Source: Bradyrhizobium sp. ISRA464 (GTDB taxonomy: Bacteria > Pseudomonadota > Alphaproteobacteria > Rhizobiales > Xanthobacteraceae). From it: a DNA stretch of 64,000 nt. Shown one piece after another: positions 54,587-63,137 of this stretch. The stretch is taken from NCBI RefSeq assembly GCF_029910095.1, contig NZ_CP094526.1, positions 2,728,001-2,792,000 on the forward strand. The letters run 5' to 3'. A program made the translations under genes and the position numbers. Numbering within the stretch: the first letter of the stretch is position 1; every line of letters begins with the position of its first letter. The notes beneath the pieces were generated by a model. It was not told the origin of the DNA and made no database searches. It worked only from the letters and a program-made list of their open reading frames with translations.

Positions 54587-55588
54587 CTAGGATCGCTGAT
54601 AACTCCAGAGGATTCCTAAGACGCCTCCTATCAAAAAACCAATTAGCGCAATCGGAATCATAGGCGGAAATATTGATGGGTACTCGTAGGCTGATTGGGT
54701 AACGCGCATTGGGTCATCCAACGCCTTATCCAGCAATTTCAGTTTGCTCTCGTAATCCGTGATGGAGGCCATTAGGTCCGCATATCCTGGGATGGCGAGA
54801 TCGTTTCCGATCCGCTTCGAAAGGCTCTTCAACTCGGCGTCCAACACCATAGTGCCATTCAGATAGAGTGGCATTTGTCCGTTTATGACTGAGACTGACG
54901 AATTGGAGCTAACTGTCAAAGGCTTCTCAATTCCCGCGTCTTTGGCCGCGTCCAAGGCGTTCCGGTACTCAAGCATTTGTTGGTTCGCAGACAAGTCCCG
55001 CGATTGGCGGAGTCTCGCCAGCTCAAGTTCTGACTTGGTCTTTGCTGCAACCAGTATTGATCGACCTTCCGTTAAAATAGTCTGCTTAGTGGCAGCGATC
55101 GTGGAATTGACGTAACCATCCAAAATCTCGGGGCCAGATGTTCCGCTCTTGTACTTAAACTTGATCTGAATCGAAGTATCCGTCGGATCTTGCACATTGA
55201 GCGACGGGACGACAGCGAGATCTTTGGTGATGGTATCCCGGAGCTTATCCGGGTTGTTGAGGTCGACGCCGCCAAACAGCTGCCGATGAGAGAGAATGTA
55301 TGTTCGCCAAGCGCTATTGTCGCGAAGCAGATTTACAAAGATCCGCTGCGCTCTGATCTCCATGTTTGCTGATGTGCCAAAAGAGGCGTCCGGTATTAAC
55401 ACCGCAAATGGAGCAAACGCGTTCATCGTGTTTACTCGAACCAAAACGTTCGATTCATAAGTCTTGGGAAGGAGACTCGCGAGAGTTACGCCGATTATCG
55501 AGGTCACAATCGCACAGGGCAGAACCGCATATTTGTTTTTCCAAACAAGAGAGAGCCAATCGGTGGTACGCGTGGTCGTAAAATGCAT
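54587..55588 (-). CDS. wzz: Wzz-type polysaccharide chain-length determinant
   Basis: 333 residues from ATG 55588 (MHFTTTRTTDWLSLVWKNKY); the open frame begins at 55693. Two membrane helices flank a large periplasmic domain: YAVLPCAIVTSIIGVTLASL near the N-terminus and PPMIPIALIGFLIGGVLGIL at the C-terminus. The latter begins with the Pro-rich segment typical of Wzz (P-x2-P). The middle is helical with coiled-coil character (SELELARLRQSRDLSANQQM). No C-terminal tyrosine kinase domain. It regulates O-antigen or capsule length with the Wzy-type polymerase. It is divergent from wzx. Confidence 0.85.
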   Translation of the reverse strand: MHFTTTRTTDWLSLVWKNKYAVLPCAIVTSIIGVTLASLLPKTYESNVLVRVNTMNAFAPFAVLIPDASFGTSANMEIRAQRIFVNLLRDNSAWRTYILSHRQLFGGVDLNNPDKLRDTITKDLAVVPSLNVQDPTDTSIQIKFKYKSGTSGPEILDGYVNSTIAATKQTILTEGRSILVAAKTKSELELARLRQSRDLSANQQMLEYRNALDAAKDAGIEKPLTVSSNSSVSVINGQMPLYLNGTMVLDAELKSLSKRIGNDLAIPGYADLMASITDYESKLKLLDKALDDPMRVTQSAYEYPSIFPPMIPIALIGFLIGGVLGILWSYQRS

Positions 55589-55944
55589 TTGCGAGGTCTC
55601 GGAGTGCAGAGCTTGATTTGTCTCTAGTCGGAGACAATGACAGACGGCACATCTAGATGAAATGGCGCCATTTGTATGGTCTACGCCTAGCACAGATTAA
55701 GGAAACTGTGGCCGATTTCAGGTCTATTTAGTTGGGAAAGGGAAGCAAAGCCGGGAATTGGCAAGGGGACCTTCCTCCGATCAGCCTACGCAGGCGTCCA
55801 GAGCAGGGATTGACGTTCGTAGCTTGAACGGATAGCTGCAAAGCGGGGGAGCCCGACTGATCAAAGCGTTCATCATTTGTCCGGCAGCCCTATGTCGAGA
55901 CGGACCGTCCTCGTTGGCTGATTCTCTAAACTCAACTGTGACCC
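55589..55944. other. Divergent promoter region wzz/wzx
   Basis: 356 nt without a gene between divergently read wzz and wzx; promoters for both are expected here. No clear box was identified. Confidence 0.45.
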
Positions 55945-57201
55945 ATGCGCGTCCTCAATTTTGGTTCCATCACGACGCGCATCAGGAGCGGGGGCCAGAT
56001 AGCTAAGAATCAATCCCTGAGGCACATGGCAACAATTGCTGGAGGTTCAGCAGCCGGTCAGTTGATCGTATTGGCGGCAACGCCTCTCTTATCGCGAATA
56101 TACTCGCCAGCTCAGTTTGGGGAGTATGCAGTCTTTTTGGCGGTATGCAATGTCTTCGTGGCTGTAGCCTGCCTTCGCTACGATGCCGCGCTCAACGCTT
56201 CTGCCGATAACCAAATTATTCGCATCTTTGTTGTCGCTTGTTTGGCGGCCGCCATCACTGCGGCGCTTGTGCTCGCTTTTGTCTGCTCTAGATGGGGAGA
56301 AAGGCTATTCCGCCAGGCAGTGGGCACTCATCTAAGTCCGTACTGGATAGCTGCGGCTGCGCTCATTTGCGGAATCTATCAAGCAACCTCGACGCTCACC
56401 ATCCGGCGCGGCCAATTTGGCTGGTCGAGCGTGCTGCGGGCCGGACAACCGACAACATTTTCAGTCGCCGCGATAACTCTGCCGATCGGTCTCATCGGCA
56501 GTTGTCTGCTCGGCTTTCTGACGGCCTTGCCGCTTGCTGCGAAATTCATTGCCGGGCTGCGGTCGACGGATGTGCGTGAAGTTGCCTCGGAGGCCTGGCG
56601 GTTCCGCGAATTTCCGCTGATGTCACTACCTACCTCAATTCTTGATACCGTCTCGTTGGCTATTCCGATATGGTTCATTTCCTCGCAATACTCATCAATG
56701 GATGCAGGCAATTTCGCTCAGGCGCAGCGCCTCCTTGCCGCTCCGGTCATGCTATTTGCGCTGGCAGTAGGGCAGGTTTTTATGAAGCGCGCGGGTGACG
56801 TCGTCCGAGCCGGCCAATCCGCAAGGGGGTTTCAGCGACGCGTCGTGATCAGTCTGGCGGGTGCGACGTGCGTGCTCGTGGCATTTGTCGCGTTGTTCGG
56901 CTCGCCGGTGCTCTCGTTGCTCCTGGGCAATCATTGGCGCACCGATACCGCGTTCCTCCTTTTGGTATTCGCTCCTGTTGCCGTGCGAAGCTGCGTTTCC
57001 CCCGTAACAGGCATTTTTATTCTGAAGCGTCGGTTGCGTATCTGCGCGATCTGGCAGACGTTTTATTTTCTGGTGACTGCCGGTTTGTTTTGGTCTTTTG
57101 CCGGCAACGTTTCACTAGAGCGCTTGCTGGCTGCGTATGTCGGAAGCGAATTCTTCTGTTATGTCATCTATCTTCTCCTTGCTGATCGGGTCGCGCTCTA
57201 G
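55945..57201 (+). CDS. wzx: Wzx-like oligosaccharide flippase
   Basis: 418 residues with about twelve hydrophobic segments and the start ATIAGGSAAGQLIVLAATPL, LLSRIYSPAQFGEYAVFLAV, typical of the polysaccharide biosynthesis/MOP family. It flips undecaprenyl-linked repeat units to the periplasmic side. The stop TAG directly abuts the ATG of the asparagine-synthase-like gene, so the two are co-transcribed. The start could be ATG 55945 or the in-frame ATG further in (MATIAGG, 56026). Confidence 0.85.
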   Translation: MRVLNFGSITTRIRSGGQIAKNQSLRHMATIAGGSAAGQLIVLAATPLLSRIYSPAQFGEYAVFLAVCNVFVAVACLRYDAALNASADNQIIRIFVVACLAAAITAALVLAFVCSRWGERLFRQAVGTHLSPYWIAAAALICGIYQATSTLTIRRGQFGWSSVLRAGQPTTFSVAAITLPIGLIGSCLLGFLTALPLAAKFIAGLRSTDVREVASEAWRFREFPLMSLPTSILDTVSLAIPIWFISSQYSSMDAGNFAQAQRLLAAPVMLFALAVGQVFMKRAGDVVRAGQSARGFQRRVVISLAGATCVLVAFVALFGSPVLSLLLGNHWRTDTAFLLLVFAPVAVRSCVSPVTGIFILKRRLRICAIWQTFYFLVTAGLFWSFAGNVSLERLLAAYVGSEFFCYVIYLLLADRVAL

Positions 57202-59223
57202 ATGTGTGGAATTGTTGGGCTAGTTCAGTCGCGTTCAATCGACATTAGTCACGTGGTCGGAATGGCGGAACTTATCAGCCATCGAGGTCCAGATGACGAG
57301 GGATACGTAGTTTTTCCGGAGAGGGGCCCCGTTTGTCTGTCCGGCGATGATACAGCCGCGTTCGACGGAATGAATTCGTTGCCATATCAGCCGACGGTGC
57401 ATCAACGGGATTGGCTGGGCAATGCGCAGGCGTCATTTGTTGCCTTGGGGCATCGCAGATTGTCGATCGTCGACCTGTCTCCGTTCGGCCATCAGCCGAT
57501 GTCCTATATGGATCGCTACTGGATCGTCTATAACGGCGAGGTTTACAACTACATCGAGCTACGCGAGGAACTGCAACAAAGCGGCTACATTTTTCGCTCG
57601 GGCACCGATACGGAAGTCCTGTTGGCCGGGTACGATAAATGGGGGGTCGAGTTGTTCGATCGCTGCAACGGCATGTGGTCGATGGTGCTATATGATCGGA
57701 AAGCGAAAAAACTTCTCCTAGCCCGAGATCGATTTGGCATTAAACCGCTCTATTATCTGGTCGGAGCGGGGGGCGACTCACTGGCATTCGCTTCGGAGAT
57801 TAAGGCATTCGCAGCCCTGTCGACCTGGCATCGTGAGATTGCGGCTCAGCCCGCGTTCGATTTTCTCGCATGGGGACTCCAAGATCACGGCGAAGAGACT
57901 CTGTTCAAGGGAGTCTTTCAGATCCCGCCCGGCCACTATGCGGTCGTGCAACTGGATGCCAGCGGACGTTTGGATGAAACGTTAGAGACCAAACTGAAGT
58001 CCATCCGATGGTATGACCTTTCGTCAAGGATAAGTGGTGTCTCGCTGGAGTTTAAGGATGCCGCGCAGCACCTGCGAGAATTGCTTTTCGACGCGGTGCG
58101 ATTGCGAATGCGGGCGGACGTGCCGCTTGGGTCTTGCTTGTCCGGAGGTCTTGATTCATCCTCTATCGTTTGTTTGGTCCGCGCTCTGTTGTGCTCGATC
58201 GGTAGTGTGCAGCCGCAGAGAACGTTCTCGTCATGTTCGGAATTTTCTAGCATTGATGAACGAGACTTTATTTCCGAGGTAACGCGCGGAACGAATATTC
58301 AAGAAACCCACGTCTTCCCGACCGGCGAGGAACTATTCGATCGGATCGACGAACTCGTCTGGACGCAAGACGAGCCATTTGGGTCGGGCAGCATCTTCGC
58401 GCAGTGGTGCATTTTTCGCGCGGTACACGAACAAGATGTTGTGGTTATGCTCGATGGTCAGGGCGCCGACGAACATCTGGCTGGCTATCATGGCTTCATC
58501 GGTGCGAGGCTTTCTGGGCTCCTCCGGAAGGGAAATCTGAGTGAGTTTGGTGCCGAGTTTCGATCTGTGAGAGCCCTTCATGGCTACGGGCCTCAGAAGT
58601 TTTTGCAATATTTTCTTGCAAACCTAATGCCCTCCTCGATTCGTCCGCTGGGCGCGCTGGGAGGGATGACGCAGATGCGAAGGGATTGGATCGACGTACA
58701 GGCGCTCGGTGCGCTCGATCGTGATCCCATGGTGGCGCTCGGAGCGCGCGCCAAATCGGTTCGCGACCTCTCGCTTGCCCAGCTGGGAGGGGCCAACCTC
58801 CAGATGCTCCTGCATTGGGAAGACCGAAACTCGATGGCGCATTCGATCGAATCGCGTGTGCCATTTCTTGATTATCGCCTCGTCGAATATGTCCTCAGCT
58901 TACCTGACGCGTTCAAGCTCGAGCGTGGGCTAACTAAGCGTGTGCTCCGGGAGGCCATGCACGGTCTGGTTCCTGAGAAGATACTGACGCGTCACGACAA
59001 GAAAGGGTTCTTGACCGCGGAAGAATATTGGATGAAAGGCAAGCAGGCGAGGCAGGTCTCCGAGAGGATTGACGAAGCGATCAACTTGTCTCGAGGAATC
59101 ATCAAGCCGGCGATGCGCGAAGTTTTCTCGAACGTTTTGGCCGGCAGAGCTCCGTTCAGCTACCACGTGTGGCGGGTGATATGTTTTGGAGCATGGCTTA
59201 AGAAGTTTCAAATTCGACTTTGA
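57202..59223 (+). CDS. asnB: Asparagine-synthase-like glutamine amidotransferase (AsnB/WbpS type)
   Basis: 673 residues. Class II glutaminase domain with catalytic Cys2 (MCGIVGLVQ), SHRGPDDEG, ALGHRRLSIVDLSPFGHQPM and YNGEVYNYIELREEL. The synthetase domain has the PP-loop CLSGGLDSSSIVCLVRALL, DGQGADEHLAGYHG and SIESRVPFLDYRLVEYVLSL. In polysaccharide clusters such enzymes (for example WbpS of Pseudomonas) amidate sugar uronic acids. The neighbouring wbp genes make a uronic acid, so that role is plausible here. It starts immediately after wzx and its stop overlaps the next gene. Confidence 0.9.
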   Translation: MCGIVGLVQSRSIDISHVVGMAELISHRGPDDEGYVVFPERGPVCLSGDDTAAFDGMNSLPYQPTVHQRDWLGNAQASFVALGHRRLSIVDLSPFGHQPMSYMDRYWIVYNGEVYNYIELREELQQSGYIFRSGTDTEVLLAGYDKWGVELFDRCNGMWSMVLYDRKAKKLLLARDRFGIKPLYYLVGAGGDSLAFASEIKAFAALSTWHREIAAQPAFDFLAWGLQDHGEETLFKGVFQIPPGHYAVVQLDASGRLDETLETKLKSIRWYDLSSRISGVSLEFKDAAQHLRELLFDAVRLRMRADVPLGSCLSGGLDSSSIVCLVRALLCSIGSVQPQRTFSSCSEFSSIDERDFISEVTRGTNIQETHVFPTGEELFDRIDELVWTQDEPFGSGSIFAQWCIFRAVHEQDVVVMLDGQGADEHLAGYHGFIGARLSGLLRKGNLSEFGAEFRSVRALHGYGPQKFLQYFLANLMPSSIRPLGALGGMTQMRRDWIDVQALGALDRDPMVALGARAKSVRDLSLAQLGGANLQMLLHWEDRNSMAHSIESRVPFLDYRLVEYVLSLPDAFKLERGLTKRVLREAMHGLVPEKILTRHDKKGFLTAEEYWMKGKQARQVSERIDEAINLSRGIIKPAMREVFSNVLAGRAPFSYHVWRVICFGAWLKKFQIRL

Positions 59224-59228
59224 GTGAG

Positions 59229-60320
59229 ATGATGCGACGGATAATCTCGATAGTTGGCGCGCGCCCACAGTTTGTAAAAGCTGCCGTCGTTGCGCACGCT
59301 TTTGCCGCGGAGAGCGATGTGGACCACTATATCGTCCACACCGGTCAGCATTTCGACAGCAATATGAGCGACGTGTTTTTTGCCGAGTTGCAAATTCCGA
59401 CTCCGCGATATCGACTTGCTGTGCACGGCCTTTCTCATGGGGCTATGACTGGCCGGATGCTTGAGCAAATTGAGGAAATCTTTCTTAACGACAGGCCTGA
59501 TGCCGTCGTAGTCTATGGCGATACCAACAGCACGCTTGCCGGTGCACTCGCTGCGGTTAAACTGCATATTCCCGTTGCTCACGTCGAATCAGGCTTGCGG
59601 TCGGGCAATCGCGCGATGCCGGAAGAGATCAATCGGATTGTAACAGATCACGTTAGCGACGTTCTGTTCGCGCCCAACGAAACGGCCGTGCGCCAGTTGC
59701 TCTCGGAAGGCCTGTCGAAAGCATACATAGAAAACGTTGGCGACGTGATGTTCGACGCTTGCTTGCGCTATGGCGCGGCGACGGACGTCGATAAGTTCAA
59801 CCTGAGGGACTATGGATTGGAATCCCTCGGCTTCACTCTGGCTACCATCCATCGCGCCGAGAATACTGACGATCGAACACGTTTGGCCGGTATCTTCGAA
59901 GGTCTGCGTCGCTCCCGTGGTCCCGTTTTGTTGCCGCTCCATCCACGAACGCGTGACAAAATTGCCGCTTACCAGCTAGCGGTGCCCAGCAATGTAATCA
60001 TTTTGGATCCGGTGGGCTTTGTGACGATGTTGCAGCTTGAGCGGTATGCCTCTTGCGTCGCGACCGACTCGGGTGGCGTGCAAAAGGAGGCGTTCTTCAT
60101 GCGCAAGCCTTGTGTCACGATGCGGAACGAAACCGAGTGGACCGAGCTAGTCGAAAGCGGTTGGAATATGTTGGTTGGCTCTGATCCTGAGCGCATAAGT
60201 TCTGCGATCCTTAACGCCAAGGCACCTGCGATTTGGCCGAAATTCTATGGTGACGGCCGTGCTTCCGAGAAAGTTGCAACGAGAGTTTTGGCTCTTAGTG
60301 CTGAACGAGGCCGGGGCTGA
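59229..60320 (+). CDS. wbpI: UDP-2,3-diacetamido-glucuronate 2-epimerase (WbpI-like, WecB family)
   Basis: 363 residues from ATG 59229; a TTG at 59220 overlaps the asnB stop. Non-hydrolysing epimerase fold: ISIVGARPQFVKAAVVAHAF, VHTGQHFDSNMSDVFFAELQ, VHGLSHGAMTGRMLEQIEEI, VYGDTNSTLAGALAAVKLHI, HVESGLRSGNRAMPEEINRI, ATDSGGVQKEAFFMRKPCVT. The H-G-x2-H-G-x-M-T-G-R-M-L stretch and HTGQHFD resemble WbpI more than housekeeping WecB. With WbpA, B and D present the expected product is UDP-ManNAc(3NAc)A. Confidence 0.85.
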   Translation: MMRRIISIVGARPQFVKAAVVAHAFAAESDVDHYIVHTGQHFDSNMSDVFFAELQIPTPRYRLAVHGLSHGAMTGRMLEQIEEIFLNDRPDAVVVYGDTNSTLAGALAAVKLHIPVAHVESGLRSGNRAMPEEINRIVTDHVSDVLFAPNETAVRQLLSEGLSKAYIENVGDVMFDACLRYGAATDVDKFNLRDYGLESLGFTLATIHRAENTDDRTRLAGIFEGLRRSRGPVLLPLHPRTRDKIAAYQLAVPSNVIILDPVGFVTMLQLERYASCVATDSGGVQKEAFFMRKPCVTMRNETEWTELVESGWNMLVGSDPERISSAILNAKAPAIWPKFYGDGRASEKVATRVLALSAERGRG

Positions 60321-60769
60321 AATCCCTAATTTCGCTGCAGGCAGATACATGCCGCTCAATGCCAGATCTGTCACTGAGCATTCCGCCTTGGCGGTTTGGT
60401 GGGGACGTGCCGTCTTGTCTTTTCGACAAAACTAGCGCGGTGCCTCTTCGCCAAGTCGCGAATCGTCGAGTACTAAAGTTAGCCCAGCAACGATCACTTG
60501 GGCCGAGGCCGACTCACCCGCGCGTTCCGGATGGAGATCGATCGTCTGCTGCTGTATTGGTCAAGATGACATTAGGCAGATGATGAACTCGATGGTATAG
60601 ATTATGTGCGCTGCCGATTTGGCCTCGTCACATTGCTAGAACCCTCCCTGGAAGATATATTTGGGGTGGTCTTCGTGGAAAGAAAGCCGGTGTCGCGAGC
60701 GCAACTCCGGAAGGCTTGCGGAGCTTGCTTTTTCAGGCGATCGGTAGGAGATCGTAACGGATCAATTTC
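60321..60769. other. Intergenic, no gene supported
   Basis: 449 nt between the epimerase and the polymerase gene. Short frames are present but none has a recognisable domain. The segment before 60770 may contain a promoter. Confidence 0.45.
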
Positions 60770-61966
60770 ATGGAGAGGCTACTTCGATTCTTAGTCAATC
60801 CGGCTGCGGGCGCCTTCCTTTTCATGGTCGGACTCAGTGCTTTTTACGGCGTGGTGGTCTGGTATTTGGACTTGCCAATGTCGGTGCACACCCGTTCCGA
60901 TATGGTTTTTCTTCCATGGTTGGCCGTTTCCGGAGTTGCTGTAGGCTCGACGTTGTTCTTTCGAGAACAGCCTTCGACTGTTTTCGTCGACACGCGTGGA
61001 CGTATTCTAGTCTACGGTGTGACATGTCTGTTTTTGGCCTTTTGCGCAGTAACAATAGTTACCGCGCCTTCGTTGCCGTTGGCGGACGCGCTTCGGGGGG
61101 CTACTCCCGAGCAAATCGCAGTTTCGCGGGAAAATTTCCTCAAGGCACGCGTGGGGTGGGCAGCGATTTTGCCTTATCTCAATATCTTGCTCGCAGGCGC
61201 TTTGCTGCCCTATTGCATCTGTATCGCGATCTTACGGCGGTATCGTTTCCGCTGGTTAGTTTTGGGCATCTTTTTACTGTACACGCTGGCGTTCGTAGAG
61301 AAAGCGTTTTTCCTGCGATTGTTTATCCCATTGATGGCGGTCGTGGCTGTGAGCGACACCAAACGGTTCAAACTTACTTGGCTTCTCGCAGTAGCGGTCT
61401 TGCTGTTGTTCTTGAACACGGTGGTTTCGGGATTCGCTGAATCATCTGGAATGAATGCAAGGGATTTCTTGGTTTATCGGGCCCTCTACATTCCGATCAG
61501 AACCGTCACTGACTCGCTGGACTACTGGTGGAAAAGCTATCAGGGGCAGCTGTTGCTGGGTGCGACTAACCTTGTGCTGTCGCAGCTGATGGAATTGCCG
61601 CGGGTCTATTTTGAGCGAGAGGTCTTCGTGTATGAATGGGGGCCCTCTCTCACGGGGACCAGCGCAGCTAATGCTGCCTACTTCGTCGAAGCTTTCGTCA
61701 ACTTCGGGTGGATAGGGGTTTTTGCTTTCAGCGCGCTGCTCGGAGCGACAATTAGTTATTTTGCGCACTCCAGCGATCGGGCGCTGCGGTGTATTCTCCT
61801 GTTGTTCTTGTTCAGTGTTTTTGTTGGCCCTCTTATCAGCGTTTTGATTGGTAATGGTTTCTTGCTGTGCATAATCGCATCCTCCTGGGTGAATGTTCGT
61901 CCGCAGACGAACGTGAGTCCGTCCGATGCGGCTTCGGTGGCCTTTAGGTCGGAAGGTGCGACCTAA
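60770..61966 (+). CDS. wzy: Wzy-like O-antigen polymerase
   Basis: 398 residues with about ten membrane helices and a large mid-protein extracytoplasmic loop (about residues 235-300, including RTVTDSLDYWWKSYQGQLLL and YFEREVFVYEWGPSLTGTSA). The loop is followed by NAAYFVEAFVNFGWIGVFAF. Length, topology and position in the island fit a repeat-unit polymerase. Sequence conservation in this group is always low, so the name rests on topology and context. Confidence 0.72.
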   Translation: MERLLRFLVNPAAGAFLFMVGLSAFYGVVVWYLDLPMSVHTRSDMVFLPWLAVSGVAVGSTLFFREQPSTVFVDTRGRILVYGVTCLFLAFCAVTIVTAPSLPLADALRGATPEQIAVSRENFLKARVGWAAILPYLNILLAGALLPYCICIAILRRYRFRWLVLGIFLLYTLAFVEKAFFLRLFIPLMAVVAVSDTKRFKLTWLLAVAVLLLFLNTVVSGFAESSGMNARDFLVYRALYIPIRTVTDSLDYWWKSYQGQLLLGATNLVLSQLMELPRVYFEREVFVYEWGPSLTGTSAANAAYFVEAFVNFGWIGVFAFSALLGATISYFAHSSDRALRCILLLFLFSVFVGPLISVLIGNGFLLCIIASSWVNVRPQTNVSPSDAASVAFRSEGAT

Positions 61967-62347
61967 CGATACTCGCTAGCTACGTTGATCTTCTGTCGCT
62001 TATTGCGATGCGCTCGCATCTCTCAGAGGGCTTGCCAAAGCGAACCGCGAAGCCGATGTGTTGCGTGTCCCTGTCGAGCGGTTCCGTTTTGTAATTAATC
62101 GTATCGCAGCGGCATGTTAGGGCGCCGCCCGGGGCCCCGACCTCGGTCAACTGGTTGCGGTCACCCCAGCTCCTTGCTACAGCGTCTCCGAAAAAGTCGA
62201 TGGCGATGCTCCGGGTGATGGATTGCGCAGGGGCAAGGCTGTGCGATAACGCCACTCGTTCCTAGACTCCGCCGCTTGAAGTATTGGCCACTAACAGTCA
62301 AGTGGTGGTAAGACGGCGACGCGGCGTGCTTCCATTGGAGATATCAG
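61967..62347. other. Intergenic, no gene supported
   Basis: 381 nt between wzy and wbpD. A 91-codon minus-strand frame (61980-62255) has no recognisable features. Confidence 0.45.
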
Positions 62348-62914
62348 ATGGTAACAACGATACATCCCACTGCAATTGTAGACGAGGGCGCTGAGATCGG
62401 TGATGGAAGTCGGGTTTGGCACTGGGTTCATATTTGTGGGAAGGCGAAGATCGGTAGGGGGTGCTCACTTGGCCAGAACGTTTTCGTTGGCAACGACGTC
62501 GTTATTGGCAACAACGTAAAAATCCAAAACAACGTTTCGGTCTACGATGCCGTGCGGATTGAAGATGATGTTTTTTGCGGTCCGAGCATGGTCTTCACGA
62601 ACGTCTACAATCCTAGATCCGCGATCACACGCAAAGACGAGTACCGCCGAACCCTTGTGCGCAAAGGGGCGACCTTGGGAGCCAACTGCACTATCGTTTG
62701 CGGCACAACGATTGGCGAGCATGCGTTCATTGGCGCTGGTGCCGTCGTCAATCGGGATGTTGCACCTTTTGCGCTTATGTTGGGGGTTCCCGCGGCTCGC
62801 CGCGGATGGATGTGTCGATGCGGCGTGCGGTTGCCGGACGCATCAGCGGAAGTTGCATGTGAAGCATGCGGCAGCTCTTATCGCATTGACAGTGAAATCT
62901 GTAAACCTTTGTAA
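62348..62914 (+). CDS. wbpD: UDP-2-acetamido-3-amino-glucuronate N-acetyltransferase (WbpD-like)
   Basis: 188 residues, left-handed beta-helix acyltransferase from ATG 62348, with GGAG at 62337-62340. The hexapeptide repeats run from [20 protein letters not shown] through [20 protein letters not shown] to [20 protein letters not shown]. The catalytic His is probably in the CGKAKIG/GEHAF region. The segment [14 protein letters not shown] is WbpD-typical. A C-terminal Cys-rich tail (CRCGVRL, CEACG) looks like a small zinc ribbon, also seen in some WbpD homologues. It acetylates the 3-amino group introduced by WbpE, which is missing from this window. Confidence 0.9.
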   Translation: MVTTIHPTAIVDEGAEIGDGSRVWHWVHICGKAKIGRGCSLGQNVFVGNDVVIGNNVKIQNNVSVYDAVRIEDDVFCGPSMVFTNVYNPRSAITRKDEYRRTLVRKGATLGANCTIVCGTTIGEHAFIGAGAVVNRDVAPFALMLGVPAARRGWMCRCGVRLPDASAEVACEACGSSYRIDSEICKPL

Positions 62915-63137
62915 GTTGGAGCGGCTGTTATGATTACCTTTGTGCCTTTGGACCCCGGATATCGTGATCCAACCTAGAAAATAACCTCGGCGGTCATGCT
63001 GTTCAGGATCGCGGGCCATTCATTATTCATCTTGAAACATAGCTGAAGCGTATCGGCGGCACTGCACCATGCCGAGCAGGTCCTTCCAGCGATCATCTGG
63101 CAGATTGCGTTCAGATATCAACCGTAGGGTCGATCTG

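Noticed and set aside
60606..60794. Frame with LEPSLEDIF, like the end of an ABC transporter ATPase
   Set aside because: Only about nine residues match and nothing else of the family is present.
61980..62255. 91-codon minus-strand frame
   Set aside because: No recognisable feature; opposite strand to the operon and without ribosome-binding site.
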